A program made the position numbers and the translations under genes. Shown piece by piece: positions 37,563 to 45,752 of a DNA stretch of 64,000 nucleotides; position 1 is the stretch's first letter; the number at the start of each line of letters is the position of its first letter. The stretch comes from SAR116 cluster bacterium AG-426-B08 (GTDB lineage: Bacteria; Pseudomonadota; Alphaproteobacteria; Puniceispirillales; Marisalimonadaceae), in assembly GCA_003213175.1 (NCBI GenBank), contig QCNN01000002.1, positions 57,092 to 121,091 of the forward strand, given 5' to 3'. Below the pieces are notes generated by a model. The model did not search any database, was not told the origin of the DNA, and saw only the letters and a program-made list of their open reading frames with translations.

Positions 37563-38426
37563 TTAATTAATTATTTTTGGTTTATAAACAACTAATGGAT
37601 GGTCATTATAAAAACATTTAAATTCATTATCATTTTGGACTAAATACTTTGATTTTATTAAACAAAAACCTAAGGTATTAATTTCAAAATTGTTTATAAA
37701 AATAATTTCTCCTAAATCAAAGTCGTCATTTTTAATTATTTTAGAGTATTTTTGAGAGTTTAAACTGAGCTTTTCTAGACTCTCAAATCCACAACAATAT
37801 TTTTTTATATTGCCCTTATATTTTACCCTAGCAATAACTTCTTGACCTATGAAGCAACCTTTTTCAAAGCTAACACCATTATTAGAGAGCATTCCTATTT
37901 CAAAAGGATAAAGTTTGTTTGATGAAACTTCATTCTCACCCTCAAGAACACAATTTTTAACTTTTTCATAATGGTACCAAAAATGATCTTCAGTAAAATG
38001 AAAGAAAGATTTTTTATCAAATTCACTTTTCTTTAAATAAGTTCTTCCAATATATGTTTTGTAGAATCTCACATCTTTGTATACTTGTCGAAAATCACTC
38101 GGATTATTAGTGACAATAGTTATTAATTCTGTTTCATTTATTTTGATATTTTGTCTTAAACTATAAAGTTTTAATTTATTTATTAACTCGTTTTTTTGTC
38201 CTTTACTACATTCTATATAAACTACTTTATGTCCTTTGTTAGCTATGAAAGTTAAGAAATCGAATAAAATTTTACCTTGTGGAGTTAATAAGGCAGACGG
38301 ACATATTTCATTCTCTTGCAAATTTAAAATATTATTCGTTAAAATATTATTTAAAAAATTAATACAGTCTGAACCTGATATTTCAATTATAGATCTATTA
38401 TTTAAAACTGAAATTTTTTTTGTCAT
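37563..38426 (-). CDS. ygfZ: YgfZ/GcvT-like folate-binding protein for Fe-S cluster maturation
   Basis: This 287-residue protein starts with the GcvT-like N-terminus (IEISGSDCINFLNNILTNNI). It carries the family signature GCFIGQEVIARVKYKGNIKK, the K-G-C-Y/F-x-G-Q-E motif with the redox-sensitive cysteine. YgfZ proteins use folate in repair or assembly of certain Fe-S enzymes. It is separated by 78 bp from the trcR gene and is on the same strand, downstream of leuA. It is very AT-rich, with long lysine and isoleucine runs. Confidence 0.85.
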   Translation of the reverse strand: MTKKISVLNNRSIIEISGSDCINFLNNILTNNILNLQENEICPSALLTPQGKILFDFLTFIANKGHKVVYIECSKGQKNELINKLKLYSLRQNIKINETELITIVTNNPSDFRQVYKDVRFYKTYIGRTYLKKSEFDKKSFFHFTEDHFWYHYEKVKNCVLEGENEVSSNKLYPFEIGMLSNNGVSFEKGCFIGQEVIARVKYKGNIKKYCCGFESLEKLSLNSQKYSKIIKNDDFDLGEIIFINNFEINTLGFCLIKSKYLVQNDNEFKCFYNDHPLVVYKPKIIN

Positions 38427-38520
38427 AATTTAAATCCATACATACTAAACAATTACTTTTCTATAATTTTTAAATTGTAGAGTAAGTAATTTAAAATTAG
38501 AAATCTCATTTTCTAAATTG

Positions 38521-40179
38521 TTATAATTTATTAATGGCACTAATTACTGCTAAAATTGGAGCTAAAGTAATACTTGTATGAATTCCACAACCAAACACTG
38601 AAATATCATTATTATTGACTAATTCTACATATGCTGCGGCTTCGGCTTTTGAAGTGGCACTCCGAGTGTTTTGGCCAAAATCTTTTAACTTAAAAGTTAA
38701 ATTAAAATTATCTCTCATACCGTTTACAAAAGCAGAAATGGGTCCATTGCCCTCGCTTGTAATTTTCACTTTTTTATTTTTACATTCTATCTCAGCTGAG
38801 ATAATTTCAAGACCTGAACCTCTGCTTGATGCTTTTGACTCAAAAGAAATTAACTTGAAAGGTTTATCTAAAAGAAAATTTTCAGTAAAAATTGACCAAA
38901 TTTTTTCACTTGTTATTTCCGTACCAGTTTTATCTGCTTCTTTTTGTACATGCTTTGACAATTGTATTTCAGCATCTCTTGGAAGCCTTACTTGATGGTC
39001 TGTCTCCAAAATCCAGGCAGTACCTCCTTTACCAGATTGACTATTCACTCTAATTATAGCTTCATAAGTTCTACCAATATCTGCTGGGTCAATAGGTAAA
39101 TAAGGAACTTCCCATTTATCTGTATTAGATTTTTCTATAGCATCCATTCCTTTTCTTATGGCATCTTGATGACTTCCAGAAAAGGCAGTATGTACTAACG
39201 ACCCAGCATAAGGGTGTCTTTGATGCACTGGAATTCTATTACAATATTCTGCAACCTCAATAAGAGAGTTTATATTTGATAAATTAATATTTGGATTAAT
39301 ACCTTGTGTAAATAAATTTAATCCAAGTGTAATTAAATCTACATTCCCTGTTCTTTCACCATTACCAAATAAAGTTCCTTCAACTCTATCAGCTCCAGCC
39401 ATAATCCCTAACTCAGTTGCAGCTACAGCAGTTCCTCTGTCATTATGAGGATGAAGTGATAAAATCACCCTATCTCTGTTGGAAAAATTATTATTCATCC
39501 ATTCTATTTGATCTGCATAAATATTTGGAGTAGACATTTCAACAGTTGCTGGAAGATTTATAATCACAGGTTTTTCAGCAGATGCTTCCCATATGTCTAA
39601 AACATTCTCACAGACATCTAGTGCGTATTCCAACTCTGTTCCAGTAAAACTTTCTGGTGAGTATTCAAAACGAATATTAGATTTATTCAATTTAGAGACA
39701 TTATTTCGAATTATTTTAGCACCATCAGTAGCGATTTTCTTAACACCTTCCATATTTTCTTTAAACACAACTCTTCTTTGTAAAGTGCTTGTTGAGTTAT
39801 AAAGGTGTATGATCGCATTTTCACACCCTTCTAAGCTATCAATTGTTTTATTAATCAACTCTTCTCTAGATTGAGTAAGGACTTGGATTGTCACGTCACT
39901 AGGTATGTGTCCATCTAAAATTAATTCTCTTACAAAGTTAAAATCAGTTTCAGATGCTGATGGAAATCCAACTTCAATCTCTTTATATCCAATTTCAACA
40001 AGTTTTTTAAAAAACTTCATTTTGCGTTCAGAATCCATTGGTTCTGCTAAAGCTTGGTTTCCATCTCTTAAATCAACAGGACACCAAATAGGACTAGTCT
40101 TAATTACTTTAAGTGGCCAAGTTCTATTCTTAAGATTTATTTGAGGATATGATGTGTATTTTGTGTATTTTGTCATCAT
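38521..40179 (-). CDS. leuA: 2-isopropylmalate synthase (long LeuA2-type)
   Basis: This 552-residue enzyme condenses acetyl-CoA with 2-oxoisovalerate, the first leucine-specific step. The N-terminal catalytic TIM barrel has PIWCPVDLRDGNQALAEPMD and the metal motif LSLHPHNDRGTAVAATELG. GTLFGNGERTGNVDLITL follows. The C-terminal regulatory domain ends in a diverged SVFGCGIHTSITLAPILAVISAINKL. The length and GNQALA motif fit the LeuA2 (fungal-type) branch. Two tandem ATGs (40179, 40176) follow an AGGAA. A leucine-rich leader peptide and terminator-like fold lie directly upstream, suggesting attenuation by leucine. Confidence 0.9.
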   Translation of the reverse strand: MMTKYTKYTSYPQINLKNRTWPLKVIKTSPIWCPVDLRDGNQALAEPMDSERKMKFFKKLVEIGYKEIEVGFPSASETDFNFVRELILDGHIPSDVTIQVLTQSREELINKTIDSLEGCENAIIHLYNSTSTLQRRVVFKENMEGVKKIATDGAKIIRNNVSKLNKSNIRFEYSPESFTGTELEYALDVCENVLDIWEASAEKPVIINLPATVEMSTPNIYADQIEWMNNNFSNRDRVILSLHPHNDRGTAVAATELGIMAGADRVEGTLFGNGERTGNVDLITLGLNLFTQGINPNINLSNINSLIEVAEYCNRIPVHQRHPYAGSLVHTAFSGSHQDAIRKGMDAIEKSNTDKWEVPYLPIDPADIGRTYEAIIRVNSQSGKGGTAWILETDHQVRLPRDAEIQLSKHVQKEADKTGTEITSEKIWSIFTENFLLDKPFKLISFESKASSRGSGLEIISAEIECKNKKVKITSEGNGPISAFVNGMRDNFNLTFKLKDFGQNTRSATSKAEAAAYVELVNNNDISVFGCGIHTSITLAPILAVISAINKL

Positions 40180-40211
40180 AATATAATTAAATTCCTATAA
40201 AATTTTAGTTC

Positions 40212-40277
40212 AAAAAAATTAACTATTTAATCCCTGGCTCCTTAGAGACAGGGCAAATTAGTAGAGCTAAAATAGTT
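40212..40277 (-). promoter_or_regulatory. leuA: Putative leucine attenuator upstream of leuA
   Basis: On the minus strand the leader RNA can form an outer stem AACTATTT / AAATAGTT enclosing an inner stem CCCTG / CAGGG with CTC/GAG continuing toward a TAAG loop. The outer stem is followed two bases later by seven T residues. This makes an intrinsic terminator overlapping the leader peptide. The leucine codons lie in the 5' arm region, so ribosome stalling there could disrupt the fold and permit leuA transcription. The mechanism is inferred from architecture only. Confidence 0.5.
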
Positions 40278-40285
40278 CCAATCAT
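40223..40285 (-). CDS. Putative leuA leader peptide (20 residues)
   Basis: This short frame, too small for the ORF track, starts ATG at 40285 and ends TAG at 40223. It reads MIGTILALLICPVSKE and a few more residues. It has three leucine codons (TTA, CTA, CTA) and three isoleucine codons among the first ten. It lies 44 bases upstream of leuA in the same direction, and its end overlaps a strong stem-loop. That is the layout of amino-acid attenuation. There is no convincing Shine-Dalgarno, so translation is an inference. Confidence 0.5.
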   Translation of the reverse strand: MIGTILALLICPVSKEPGIK

Positions 40286-40434
40286 ATAATTATGCGACTT
40301 AGACATTTGCAGTATGGTAACAATTAGAGATGACAATAGTCAAGGTGTATTACTTAATATAAATATATTTTAATTAAAAGTTTAAATCTTATGTCAATAA
40401 ATTATATATTAGTCTATAAAGTTAAATAATACCT

Positions 40435-42228
40435 ATGAGTAACATAAAACATATAAGAAATTTTTCTATAATCGCACATATAGACCATGGTAAATCAACC
40501 CTTGCAGATAGGTTGATACAGGTATGTGGAGGCTTAGAAGATAGAGAAATGAAAGAGCAAATTCTGGATAATATGGAAATTGAAAGAGAAAGAGGTATTA
40601 CGATTAAAGCTCAAACAGTAAGACTAAAATATAAGCACGATGATGGTATTATTTATACATTGAATTTAATGGATACCCCAGGACACGTTGATTTTTCGTA
40701 TGAAGTCTCTAGATCCTTATCAGCTTGTGAGGGTTCCTTGTTAGTGGTAGATGCCTCTCAAGGAGTTGAAGCACAGACATTAGCTAATGTTTATCAGGCA
40801 ATTGATGCTAATCATGAGATTGTAACAGTACTCAATAAAATAGATTTACCAGCATCTGAACCGGAACGAGTTAGAAAGCAGATTGATGAAGTTATTGGAT
40901 TACCTGGTGAAGATGCAATTGAGGTTTCAGCCAAAACTGGTCAGGGTATAAAAGATGTTTTAAGTGATTTAGTTAACACCTTGCCATGCCCAGCAGGAGA
41001 TGAAGGTAAATCATTAAAAGCAATGCTTGTTGATAGTTGGTATGATCCTTATTTAGGTATTTTAACCTTAATACGAGTTGTAGATGGAAAAATCTTCAAA
41101 GGACAAAAGATAAGATTTATGTCTACAAATGCAAATTATACTGTAGAAAGTTTAGGTGTGTTCACACCAAAAATATTGAATGTTGAAACACTTGGTCCTG
41201 GTGAAGTGGGTTTTATTACAGCGTCAGTTAAAACAGTTGCTGATTGTAAAGTTGGTGATACAATTACTGAAGACAGAAATCCAACTAGCAAAATGTTACC
41301 AGGGTTTAAACCTTCGACGCCAGTTGTGTTTTGTGGTCTTTTTCCAACTGACAATGCTGATTTTACTGACTTAAGAGATGCTCTAGATAAACTATCCTTG
41401 AACGATAGTTCATTTAGTTTCGAGGCTGAAACATCAGCTGCTCTTGGCTTTGGTTTCAGGTGTGGATTTTTAGGACTACTGCATATGGAAATAGTCAGAG
41501 AAAGATTGAGTAGGGAATTTAAATTAGAATTAATTTCAACTGCTCCTTCAGTGGTTTACAAAATATTAAAATCAAATAATGAAACAATAGAGTTACATAA
41601 CCCAGCTGATTTACCTGAAGCAAATCACATAAATTTTATAGAAGAACCATGGATACTGGCTACAATATTAGTTCCAGATGAGTATTTAGGTTCAGTACTA
41701 ACTTTATGTACTAGTAGAAGGGGTGAACAAATAGATTTAACATATGCTGGTACAAGAGCTATGGTTGTTTACAGGCTTCCATTAAATGAAGTGGTTTTTG
41801 ATTTTTATGATAAGTTAAAAAGTGTTACTTCTGGTTATGCAAGTTTTGATTATCAGATTGATGCATATAGAAAAGGAGATTTAGTCAAAGTATCTATTTT
41901 AGTTAATGGAGAACCAGTAGATGCTCTAGCCATGATTACAAATAAAGAGCAAGCTGAACAAAGAGGAAGATCTATTTGTATAAAATTGAAGGATCTAATT
42001 CCAAGACAATTATTTAGGGTTGCACTTCAAGCTGCCATAGGAAGTAAAATAATAGCCAGGGAAACAATTAGTGCTGTTAGAAAAGATGTAACAGCAAAGT
42101 GTTATGGTGGAGATATTTCAAGAAAAAGAAAATTATTAGAAAAACAAAAAGCAGGTAAAAAGAAAATGCGTCAATTCGGACAAGTTGAAATACCACAAAA
42201 TGCTTTTTTTGAGGCTTTAAAAATTTAA
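40435..42228 (+). CDS. lepA: Elongation factor 4 (LepA) translational GTPase
   Basis: This 597-residue GTPase begins [28 protein letters not shown] (G1). It has the switch region [30 protein letters not shown] (G3), [12 protein letters not shown] (G4) and the LepA C-terminal domain with [29 protein letters not shown]. The length is standard. It acts on stalled or mistranslocated ribosomes. It is divergent from leuA across a 255-bp gap and its stop overlaps the following minus-strand gene by 4 bases. Confidence 0.95.
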   Translation: MSNIKHIRNFSIIAHIDHGKSTLADRLIQVCGGLEDREMKEQILDNMEIERERGITIKAQTVRLKYKHDDGIIYTLNLMDTPGHVDFSYEVSRSLSACEGSLLVVDASQGVEAQTLANVYQAIDANHEIVTVLNKIDLPASEPERVRKQIDEVIGLPGEDAIEVSAKTGQGIKDVLSDLVNTLPCPAGDEGKSLKAMLVDSWYDPYLGILTLIRVVDGKIFKGQKIRFMSTNANYTVESLGVFTPKILNVETLGPGEVGFITASVKTVADCKVGDTITEDRNPTSKMLPGFKPSTPVVFCGLFPTDNADFTDLRDALDKLSLNDSSFSFEAETSAALGFGFRCGFLGLLHMEIVRERLSREFKLELISTAPSVVYKILKSNNETIELHNPADLPEANHINFIEEPWILATILVPDEYLGSVLTLCTSRRGEQIDLTYAGTRAMVVYRLPLNEVVFDFYDKLKSVTSGYASFDYQIDAYRKGDLVKVSILVNGEPVDALAMITNKEQAEQRGRSICIKLKDLIPRQLFRVALQAAIGSKIIARETISAVRKDVTAKCYGGDISRKRKLLEKQKAGKKKMRQFGQVEIPQNAFFEALKI

Positions 42229-42608
42229 GTTTTGATATTTTTAGCAGATATTTTTTTTCTCTTTTTTAAGCCAAAATATATAAGTACAAAAGATAAAATA
42301 GCTAAAGTGGGGCCTGCGGGTAAAGTTAAAATTGAAGATATTACAGGATGCCACAAAAATCCTGAGCAATTTAAAATTTCAAAAGATGAGCAAGGATCAA
42401 TATATCTACTAACTATAGCCTCAGCTATTTGTAAGCTCTCAAAACTTATATAAGCCCACAAATGACCTATTTGTGTTATCCCACTATCGCCTGCAATGTG
42501 ATTAGTAACATTGGGATTATCAAAAAGATATTTTTTGACATCAAAATAATTACTCATAAGCGTAAGTATGAAAAATAACAAACCTAAAATAATTAATAAT
42601 CTTCCCAT
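42225..42608 (-). CDS. Hypothetical membrane protein with two helices
   Basis: I do not recognise this family. The 127-residue protein has an N-terminal hydrophobic segment ([17 protein letters not shown]) and a C-terminal one ([16 protein letters not shown]) followed by a basic tail KKRKK. Between them is a soluble loop with two cysteines ([13 protein letters not shown]). This predicts a two-pass inner-membrane protein with a periplasmic loop that might be disulfide-bonded. It is convergent with lepA and its promoter lies beside the tRNA-Ser gene. Confidence 0.65.
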   Translation of the reverse strand: MGRLLIILGLLFFILTLMSNYFDVKKYLFDNPNVTNHIAGDSGITQIGHLWAYISFESLQIAEAIVSRYIDPCSSFEILNCSGFLWHPVISSILTLPAGPTLAILSFVLIYFGLKKRKKISAKNIKT

Positions 42609-42671
42609 AATATTCTTTTACTTTTTTATATTATATAATAAATATTTCAATTATAAATATAAATTGTCAAA

Positions 42672-42761
42672 GGAGAGGTGGCCGAGTGGTTTAAGGCGCA
42701 CGCTTGGAAAGCGTGTATAGTAGCAATACTATCGAGGGTTCGAATCCCTCTCTCTCCGCCA
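42672..42761 (+). tRNA. tRNA-Ser (anticodon GGA), integration target
   Basis: The acceptor GGAGAGG pairs with TCTCTCC. The anticodon stem CACGC / GCGTG has loop TTGGAAA, giving GGA. There is a long class II variable arm (TATAGTAGCAATACTATC), T-arm GAGGG TTCGAAT CCCTC, and encoded GCCA. Its last 17 bases are repeated at 48865-48881 and its last 11 at 51938-51948, so the gene serves as attachment site for two nested or tandem elements while staying intact. Confidence 0.97.
42745..42761 (+). repeat. attL: 3' end of tRNA-Ser
   Basis: TCCCTCTCTCTCCGCCA, the last 17 bases of tRNA-Ser, matches the copy at 48865-48881 perfectly and the first crossover region of island 1. The element leaves the tRNA sequence restored, as usual for tyrosine-recombinase islands. 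Confidence 0.85.
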
Positions 42762-42813
42762 ATATATATTTATTTAATAAAAACAATTAGTTAGTTATAT
42801 AAATTATTTATTT

Positions 42814-42831
42814 GTACCCAATAAGTACCCA
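42814..42831. promoter_or_regulatory. Left arm-type integrase sites of island 1
   Basis: GTACCCA occurs twice, starting at 42814 and 42825, an 11-base step. The same pair with the same step is found beside the integrase at 48784. Such repeats at both ends are typical of arm-type binding sites of tyrosine recombinases. The assignment to this integrase is inferred from position. Confidence 0.65.
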
Positions 42832-43010
42832 GTATTAAATTAAATAAATTTGATGTTGAAATAAAACATGGTTAAGAATCATCTAAACCTTTCTATTCGT
42901 CTTAATTGTTTCTAGCAAATTAAATAGTTAGACTATCAATACAGAATTTTATGTTTTTTAACAAAAATAATTCATTAAAGGATTTTTTCAGTAACCCTTA
43001 ATTAAACATT

Positions 43011-43063
43011 TAGAACATACATTTGGGGGGGTTATACATATCTTTGATACAACCCATGTTCTA
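43011..43063. other. Interrupted palindrome in the island 1 left end
   Basis: TAGAACAT at 43011 pairs with ATGTTCTA at 43056, and inside it GGGTT pairs with AACCC, giving 13 base pairs with one large bulge (ACATTTGGGG) and a 17-base loop. It lies in the 316-bp gene-free left end (42762-43077), which otherwise holds only the arm sites and AT-rich sequence. It follows the 3' end of the minus-strand gene at 43078, so it might be its terminator, although no T tract follows. It could also be an element-specific hairpin. Confidence 0.5.
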
Positions 43064-43077
43064 ATCCATCTTTATAG

Positions 43078-43281
43078 TTAGTTGTCATCCAAAAATAGTT
43101 TCTTTATAACCCAAAATATTATTCCTCCTAATATCCAAGGAAATATAAATGAAAAAGTTAACAACCATAATGCCGTTTCACCAGGCTTCGGAGAATAATC
43201 AAAACGAATTAATACAGCAATATAACTTAATGATATACTTATCACTATTCCAATTAATAAAACGTAATGTTTAGTTTCCAT
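43078..43281 (-). CDS. Small two-helix membrane protein, unknown
   Basis: This 67-residue protein has one helix at HYVLLIGIVISISLSYIAVLI and another at LWLLTFSFIFPWILGGIIFWVI, with a short loop FDYSPKPGETA between them and an acidic end. I do not recognise the family. Its size resembles small membrane proteins common on integrated elements. It diverges from the next gene across 44 bp, so the two may share a promoter region. It is the left-most island 1 cargo gene. Confidence 0.55.
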   Translation of the reverse strand: METKHYVLLIGIVISISLSYIAVLIRFDYSPKPGETALWLLTFSFIFPWILGGIIFWVIKKLFLDDN

Positions 43282-43325
43282 ATGGCTGCCTTAAAGATAA
43301 CAATTTTTTTTTAAATCATATCAGT

Positions 43326-43802
43326 ATGATTAGACTTTTTCTAATAATTTTATATACTATTTGTATACCATTTTTCTCTTTTGCTAAAGATTCACAAAAT
43401 GAGATTACTGGTATGGAAGAGATATTTTATCAAACCTTATTTTGGATAGCTATTTTGGCTGGGATAGCCCTTGCATATAAGCACGATGAAAGGCTTGGAA
43501 AAATTCTTTTTGCACCTTTTCTATTTGGAATTTATGCTGTAATAATATTATCAATTTATTCTCTTGCCTATTATTTGATAGATGCAAATAGTTTTCAGTT
43601 AAAGCATCCTGAACTCTACGAATACGTTCCTAAATTAAGTTTTAAAAATTTATTATTAGAGTTACTTGGTATAATTTGTATTTTTTATTCCAGTTACTTG
43701 TTCTTTAAAAATATAACAAAAGAAACTTATCTTTCTTGGATTTCATTTATAAAGTTTTTAGTTATTTTACTAATTGGTATTATCTTAATTTTGAAATATT
43801 AA
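43326..43802 (+). CDS. Membrane protein with signal peptide and four or five helices, unknown
   Basis: This 158-residue protein begins with a signal-like MIRLFLIILYTICIPFFSFAKDS, then hydrophobic segments TLFWIAILAGIALAYK, APFLFGIYAVIILSIYSLAYYL, LLELLGIICIFYSSYLFF and FIKFLVILLIGIILILKY. No family is recognised. It is mostly membrane-embedded with a short acidic N-terminal external stretch. A hairpin directly after the stop separates it from the convergent small-gene operon. Likely island cargo acting at the inner membrane. Confidence 0.6.
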   Translation: MIRLFLIILYTICIPFFSFAKDSQNEITGMEEIFYQTLFWIAILAGIALAYKHDERLGKILFAPFLFGIYAVIILSIYSLAYYLIDANSFQLKHPELYEYVPKLSFKNLLLELLGIICIFYSSYLFFKNITKETYLSWISFIKFLVILLIGIILILKY

Positions 43803-43826
43803 AAAGATGTCAGTTAGCAGCATCTT
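43801..43826 (-). terminator. Hairpin terminator between convergent island genes
   Basis: AAGATG and CATCTT form a stem around an 11-base loop. On the minus strand the stem is followed by TTTTTAAT, so it should terminate the two-gene regulator operon reading leftward. Only six paired bases are certain. Confidence 0.5.
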
Positions 43827-43831
43827 AATTG

Positions 43832-44041
43832 CTATAAAGTATATTTTCTCTTATACTCAGCTTGTATTTCAGGGGTGATAGTAATGTTTCTGCACTCAGA
43901 TGCAGGACCATATCTTGTCCCTCTTAAACCTCTCATCTTGTTACTCTTATGACCTCCCCAACGATTGTTGGAGAAGCCACGAAGGTAATAAGGCATATCT
44001 GATAATTTCTGATTATAGTCTCTATGCTGTTTCTTTTTCAT
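43832..44041 (-). CDS. Small basic protein, unknown
   Basis: This 69-residue, strongly basic protein (MKKKQHRDYNQKLSD start; central GFSNNRWGGHKSNKMRGLRGTRYGP) has no hydrophobic segment. I recognise no family. The arginine/glycine/lysine content suggests nucleic-acid binding. Its start overlaps the end of the Fis-like gene by 20 bases, so the two are translationally coupled and probably function together, for instance as a regulator pair. The single cysteine and the Gly-rich core are its only other features. Confidence 0.55.
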   Translation of the reverse strand: MKKKQHRDYNQKLSDMPYYLRGFSNNRWGGHKSNKMRGLRGTRYGPASECRNITITPEIQAEYKRKYTL

Positions 44042-44237
44042 CTTTAATGACCTTTTTGTATACTTTAGGCATCCCTAGATGTTTCATTTTCCTGTGTAAG
44101 CCAGAATAATGCATACCTAATGTTTCAGCAGACTTACGAAGGCTATAATCATTATCCTGTAAGACATCATTGATGAACATAATCTCAAAGTGTTCTTTAG
44201 CTTCTTTAAGACTATTATGTGAATATAATCTACCCAT
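44022..44237 (-). CDS. Fis/NtrC-type helix-turn-helix mini regulator
   Basis: This 71-residue protein is almost only a DNA-binding domain. The segment DYSLRKSAETLGMHYSGLHRKMKHLGM has the pattern of the Fis/NtrC C-terminal helix-turn-helix (N-x-x-x-A-A-x-x-L-G-x-x-x-x-x-L-x-R-K-x-x-x-L-G). No receiver or AAA domain is present. A good AGGAG lies 7 bases before the ATG. It may act as excision or cargo regulator of island 1. Promoter elements are expected in the 454-bp gene-free stretch upstream. Confidence 0.75.
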   Translation of the reverse strand: MGRLYSHNSLKEAKEHFEIMFINDVLQDNDYSLRKSAETLGMHYSGLHRKMKHLGMPKVYKKVIKDEKETA

Positions 44238-44691
44238 TAATTAACTCCTATAATGTAAGGGCATATAGATGTTCACATAAGAAATGTTTAATACTAACAA
44301 TCTTAAGAAAAACATCTTAAATGTGGTATCCATAGGTGGACAACGTAGAAGGCTAAAATTACCTAGTACGTTTGCACACTTCATGAATACTTTGTTAAGG
44401 GATTTTCACCCAACATGACTTTTCGCTTTTATGAGGTAGCAATTTTAAAGCTTTGCTCAGTGCTATCAGTAATATATAAACTGCTTGTTTCTATTAACCT
44501 TTTTATACAGTAGTAGTCAGTATTATTCTACACAACCTGAAATCGTTGCCGAAAATTTAGCTACTAAGTCATCAATTAAAAAGTGGTCTGAAATTTCATG
44601 GGTTCTAGCTAGGAAGTAGCATGAAAATAAGAGGTTCTTATTAAATATAGTTATACACAAAATGATGAAAAAGTCAAGGTTTTCTGAAGCT
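44238..44691. other. 454-bp gene-free stretch in island 1
   Basis: This lies between the Fis-like operon and the 292-residue gene. I see no convincing gene. The only ORF (62 residues at 44523, minus) overlaps the neighbour's end and lacks family features. The base composition is slightly less AT-rich than around it. The 10-mer TAGGTGGACA occurs near both ends (about 44331 and 44693). The stretch must hold the promoter of the Fis-like gene and could hide a small RNA, but no structure is convincing. Confidence 0.4.
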
Positions 44692-45570
44692 TTAGGTGGA
44701 CATTTTTGCAATTTTATAAATTAATGTTTTATATTTAGAATTAATATATTTTAGAACTTCTTTTGGAAAAGATTTACAATGTTCTTTTGCTTCTAATTTA
44801 ATTTGAGCTAATGTTAAAGAAGTTCTTTTAGGTATTTTATTTATTAATTTGAGCAAATCATCTTTACTCATTGATTTTAAATTTTTATGAATATTATGTA
44901 ACTTATTTGGTGGTATAAGGTTAATATGAAATGGTAATTTATCTTCTAAAATATCATTTAACAAATCTCTTTCTTTTGAAAAATATGATGTCATGGTAGC
45001 CTTTTTATTTAAATTTCTTACATCTCTTTGAGCCATTAATTCTTTATGAGCTTTTTGAATATTCATTAATCTTAGTTTTTTATCTTCTTGTTCTTTTTCA
45101 TAGTCTCTAACAACTATTGCATCTAGATATTCTTTATACTCTTGATAACTTTTGAACCCTCCATATTTACCAAAGCCAAATGGAGTATATGAGTTAGTAG
45201 ACCTATTTTTAAATATCCAGTCTAACAATTCAGGTGTATCTAGGTTTAATCTTCTAATCTCATTAAATACAGTAATGTTTGGTGCAACAGAACCATAAGT
45301 TCTTCCAAATCCATAAGAGTTAATTTTTTCAAATAAAATTAATCCTTTTAGTAGATGAATTTTAATCTCATCGTTTGGAAACAACTCTTCACAATTTTTA
45401 CTCCAAGAATTGTAATCTTCACATAACTTCATGATTAAGTTATAATCAAAATCTTTGATGCTTTCTAATTGTTCATTTGATGGCAAAATACCTGTCTTAC
45501 CAAACTCAAGAAGTATAGAAATTTTTTTTAAAAAAGATGGTTCATATTTTTCTTTTAGACCTTCAGTCAT
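44692..45570 (-). CDS. Unknown island protein, 292 residues
   Basis: No family recognised. The protein has no signal peptide or membrane segment and is mostly helical and charged. The middle has an aromatic/glycine stretch (NSYGFGRTYGSVAPN and TPFGFGKYGGFKSYQEY). A coiled-coil-like stretch RDYEKEQEDKKLRLMNIQKAHKEL follows, and the C-terminal half is lysine-rich. It is a candidate intracellular effector or element function such as regulation or replication, but nothing proves this. It diverges from the MORN-type gene across 182 bp at 45571-45752. Confidence 0.55.
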   Translation of the reverse strand: MTEGLKEKYEPSFLKKISILLEFGKTGILPSNEQLESIKDFDYNLIMKLCEDYNSWSKNCEELFPNDEIKIHLLKGLILFEKINSYGFGRTYGSVAPNITVFNEIRRLNLDTPELLDWIFKNRSTNSYTPFGFGKYGGFKSYQEYKEYLDAIVVRDYEKEQEDKKLRLMNIQKAHKELMAQRDVRNLNKKATMTSYFSKERDLLNDILEDKLPFHINLIPPNKLHNIHKNLKSMSKDDLLKLINKIPKRTSLTLAQIKLEAKEHCKSFPKEVLKYINSKYKTLIYKIAKMST

Positions 45571-45752
45571 AACAAATAATTGAAAATAAATTGGGCATAA
45601 TTATGACTATATAAATGAATGTTCCAGTAGGAAAACTTTTAACAAATCTATAAATAAATTTTTACTATTTTTAAATTTGTAATTTCTGCTGTATGTAAAT
45701 GAACTTTAAAATTATATTTATTGTTAAATATGATTTAGATTAGAATATATTT

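Noticed and set aside
44523-44711. 62-residue minus-strand ORF in the island 1 gap
   Set aside because: Overlaps the end of the 292-residue gene, has no ribosome site or family features, and sits in an AT-rich gap where short frames arise by chance.
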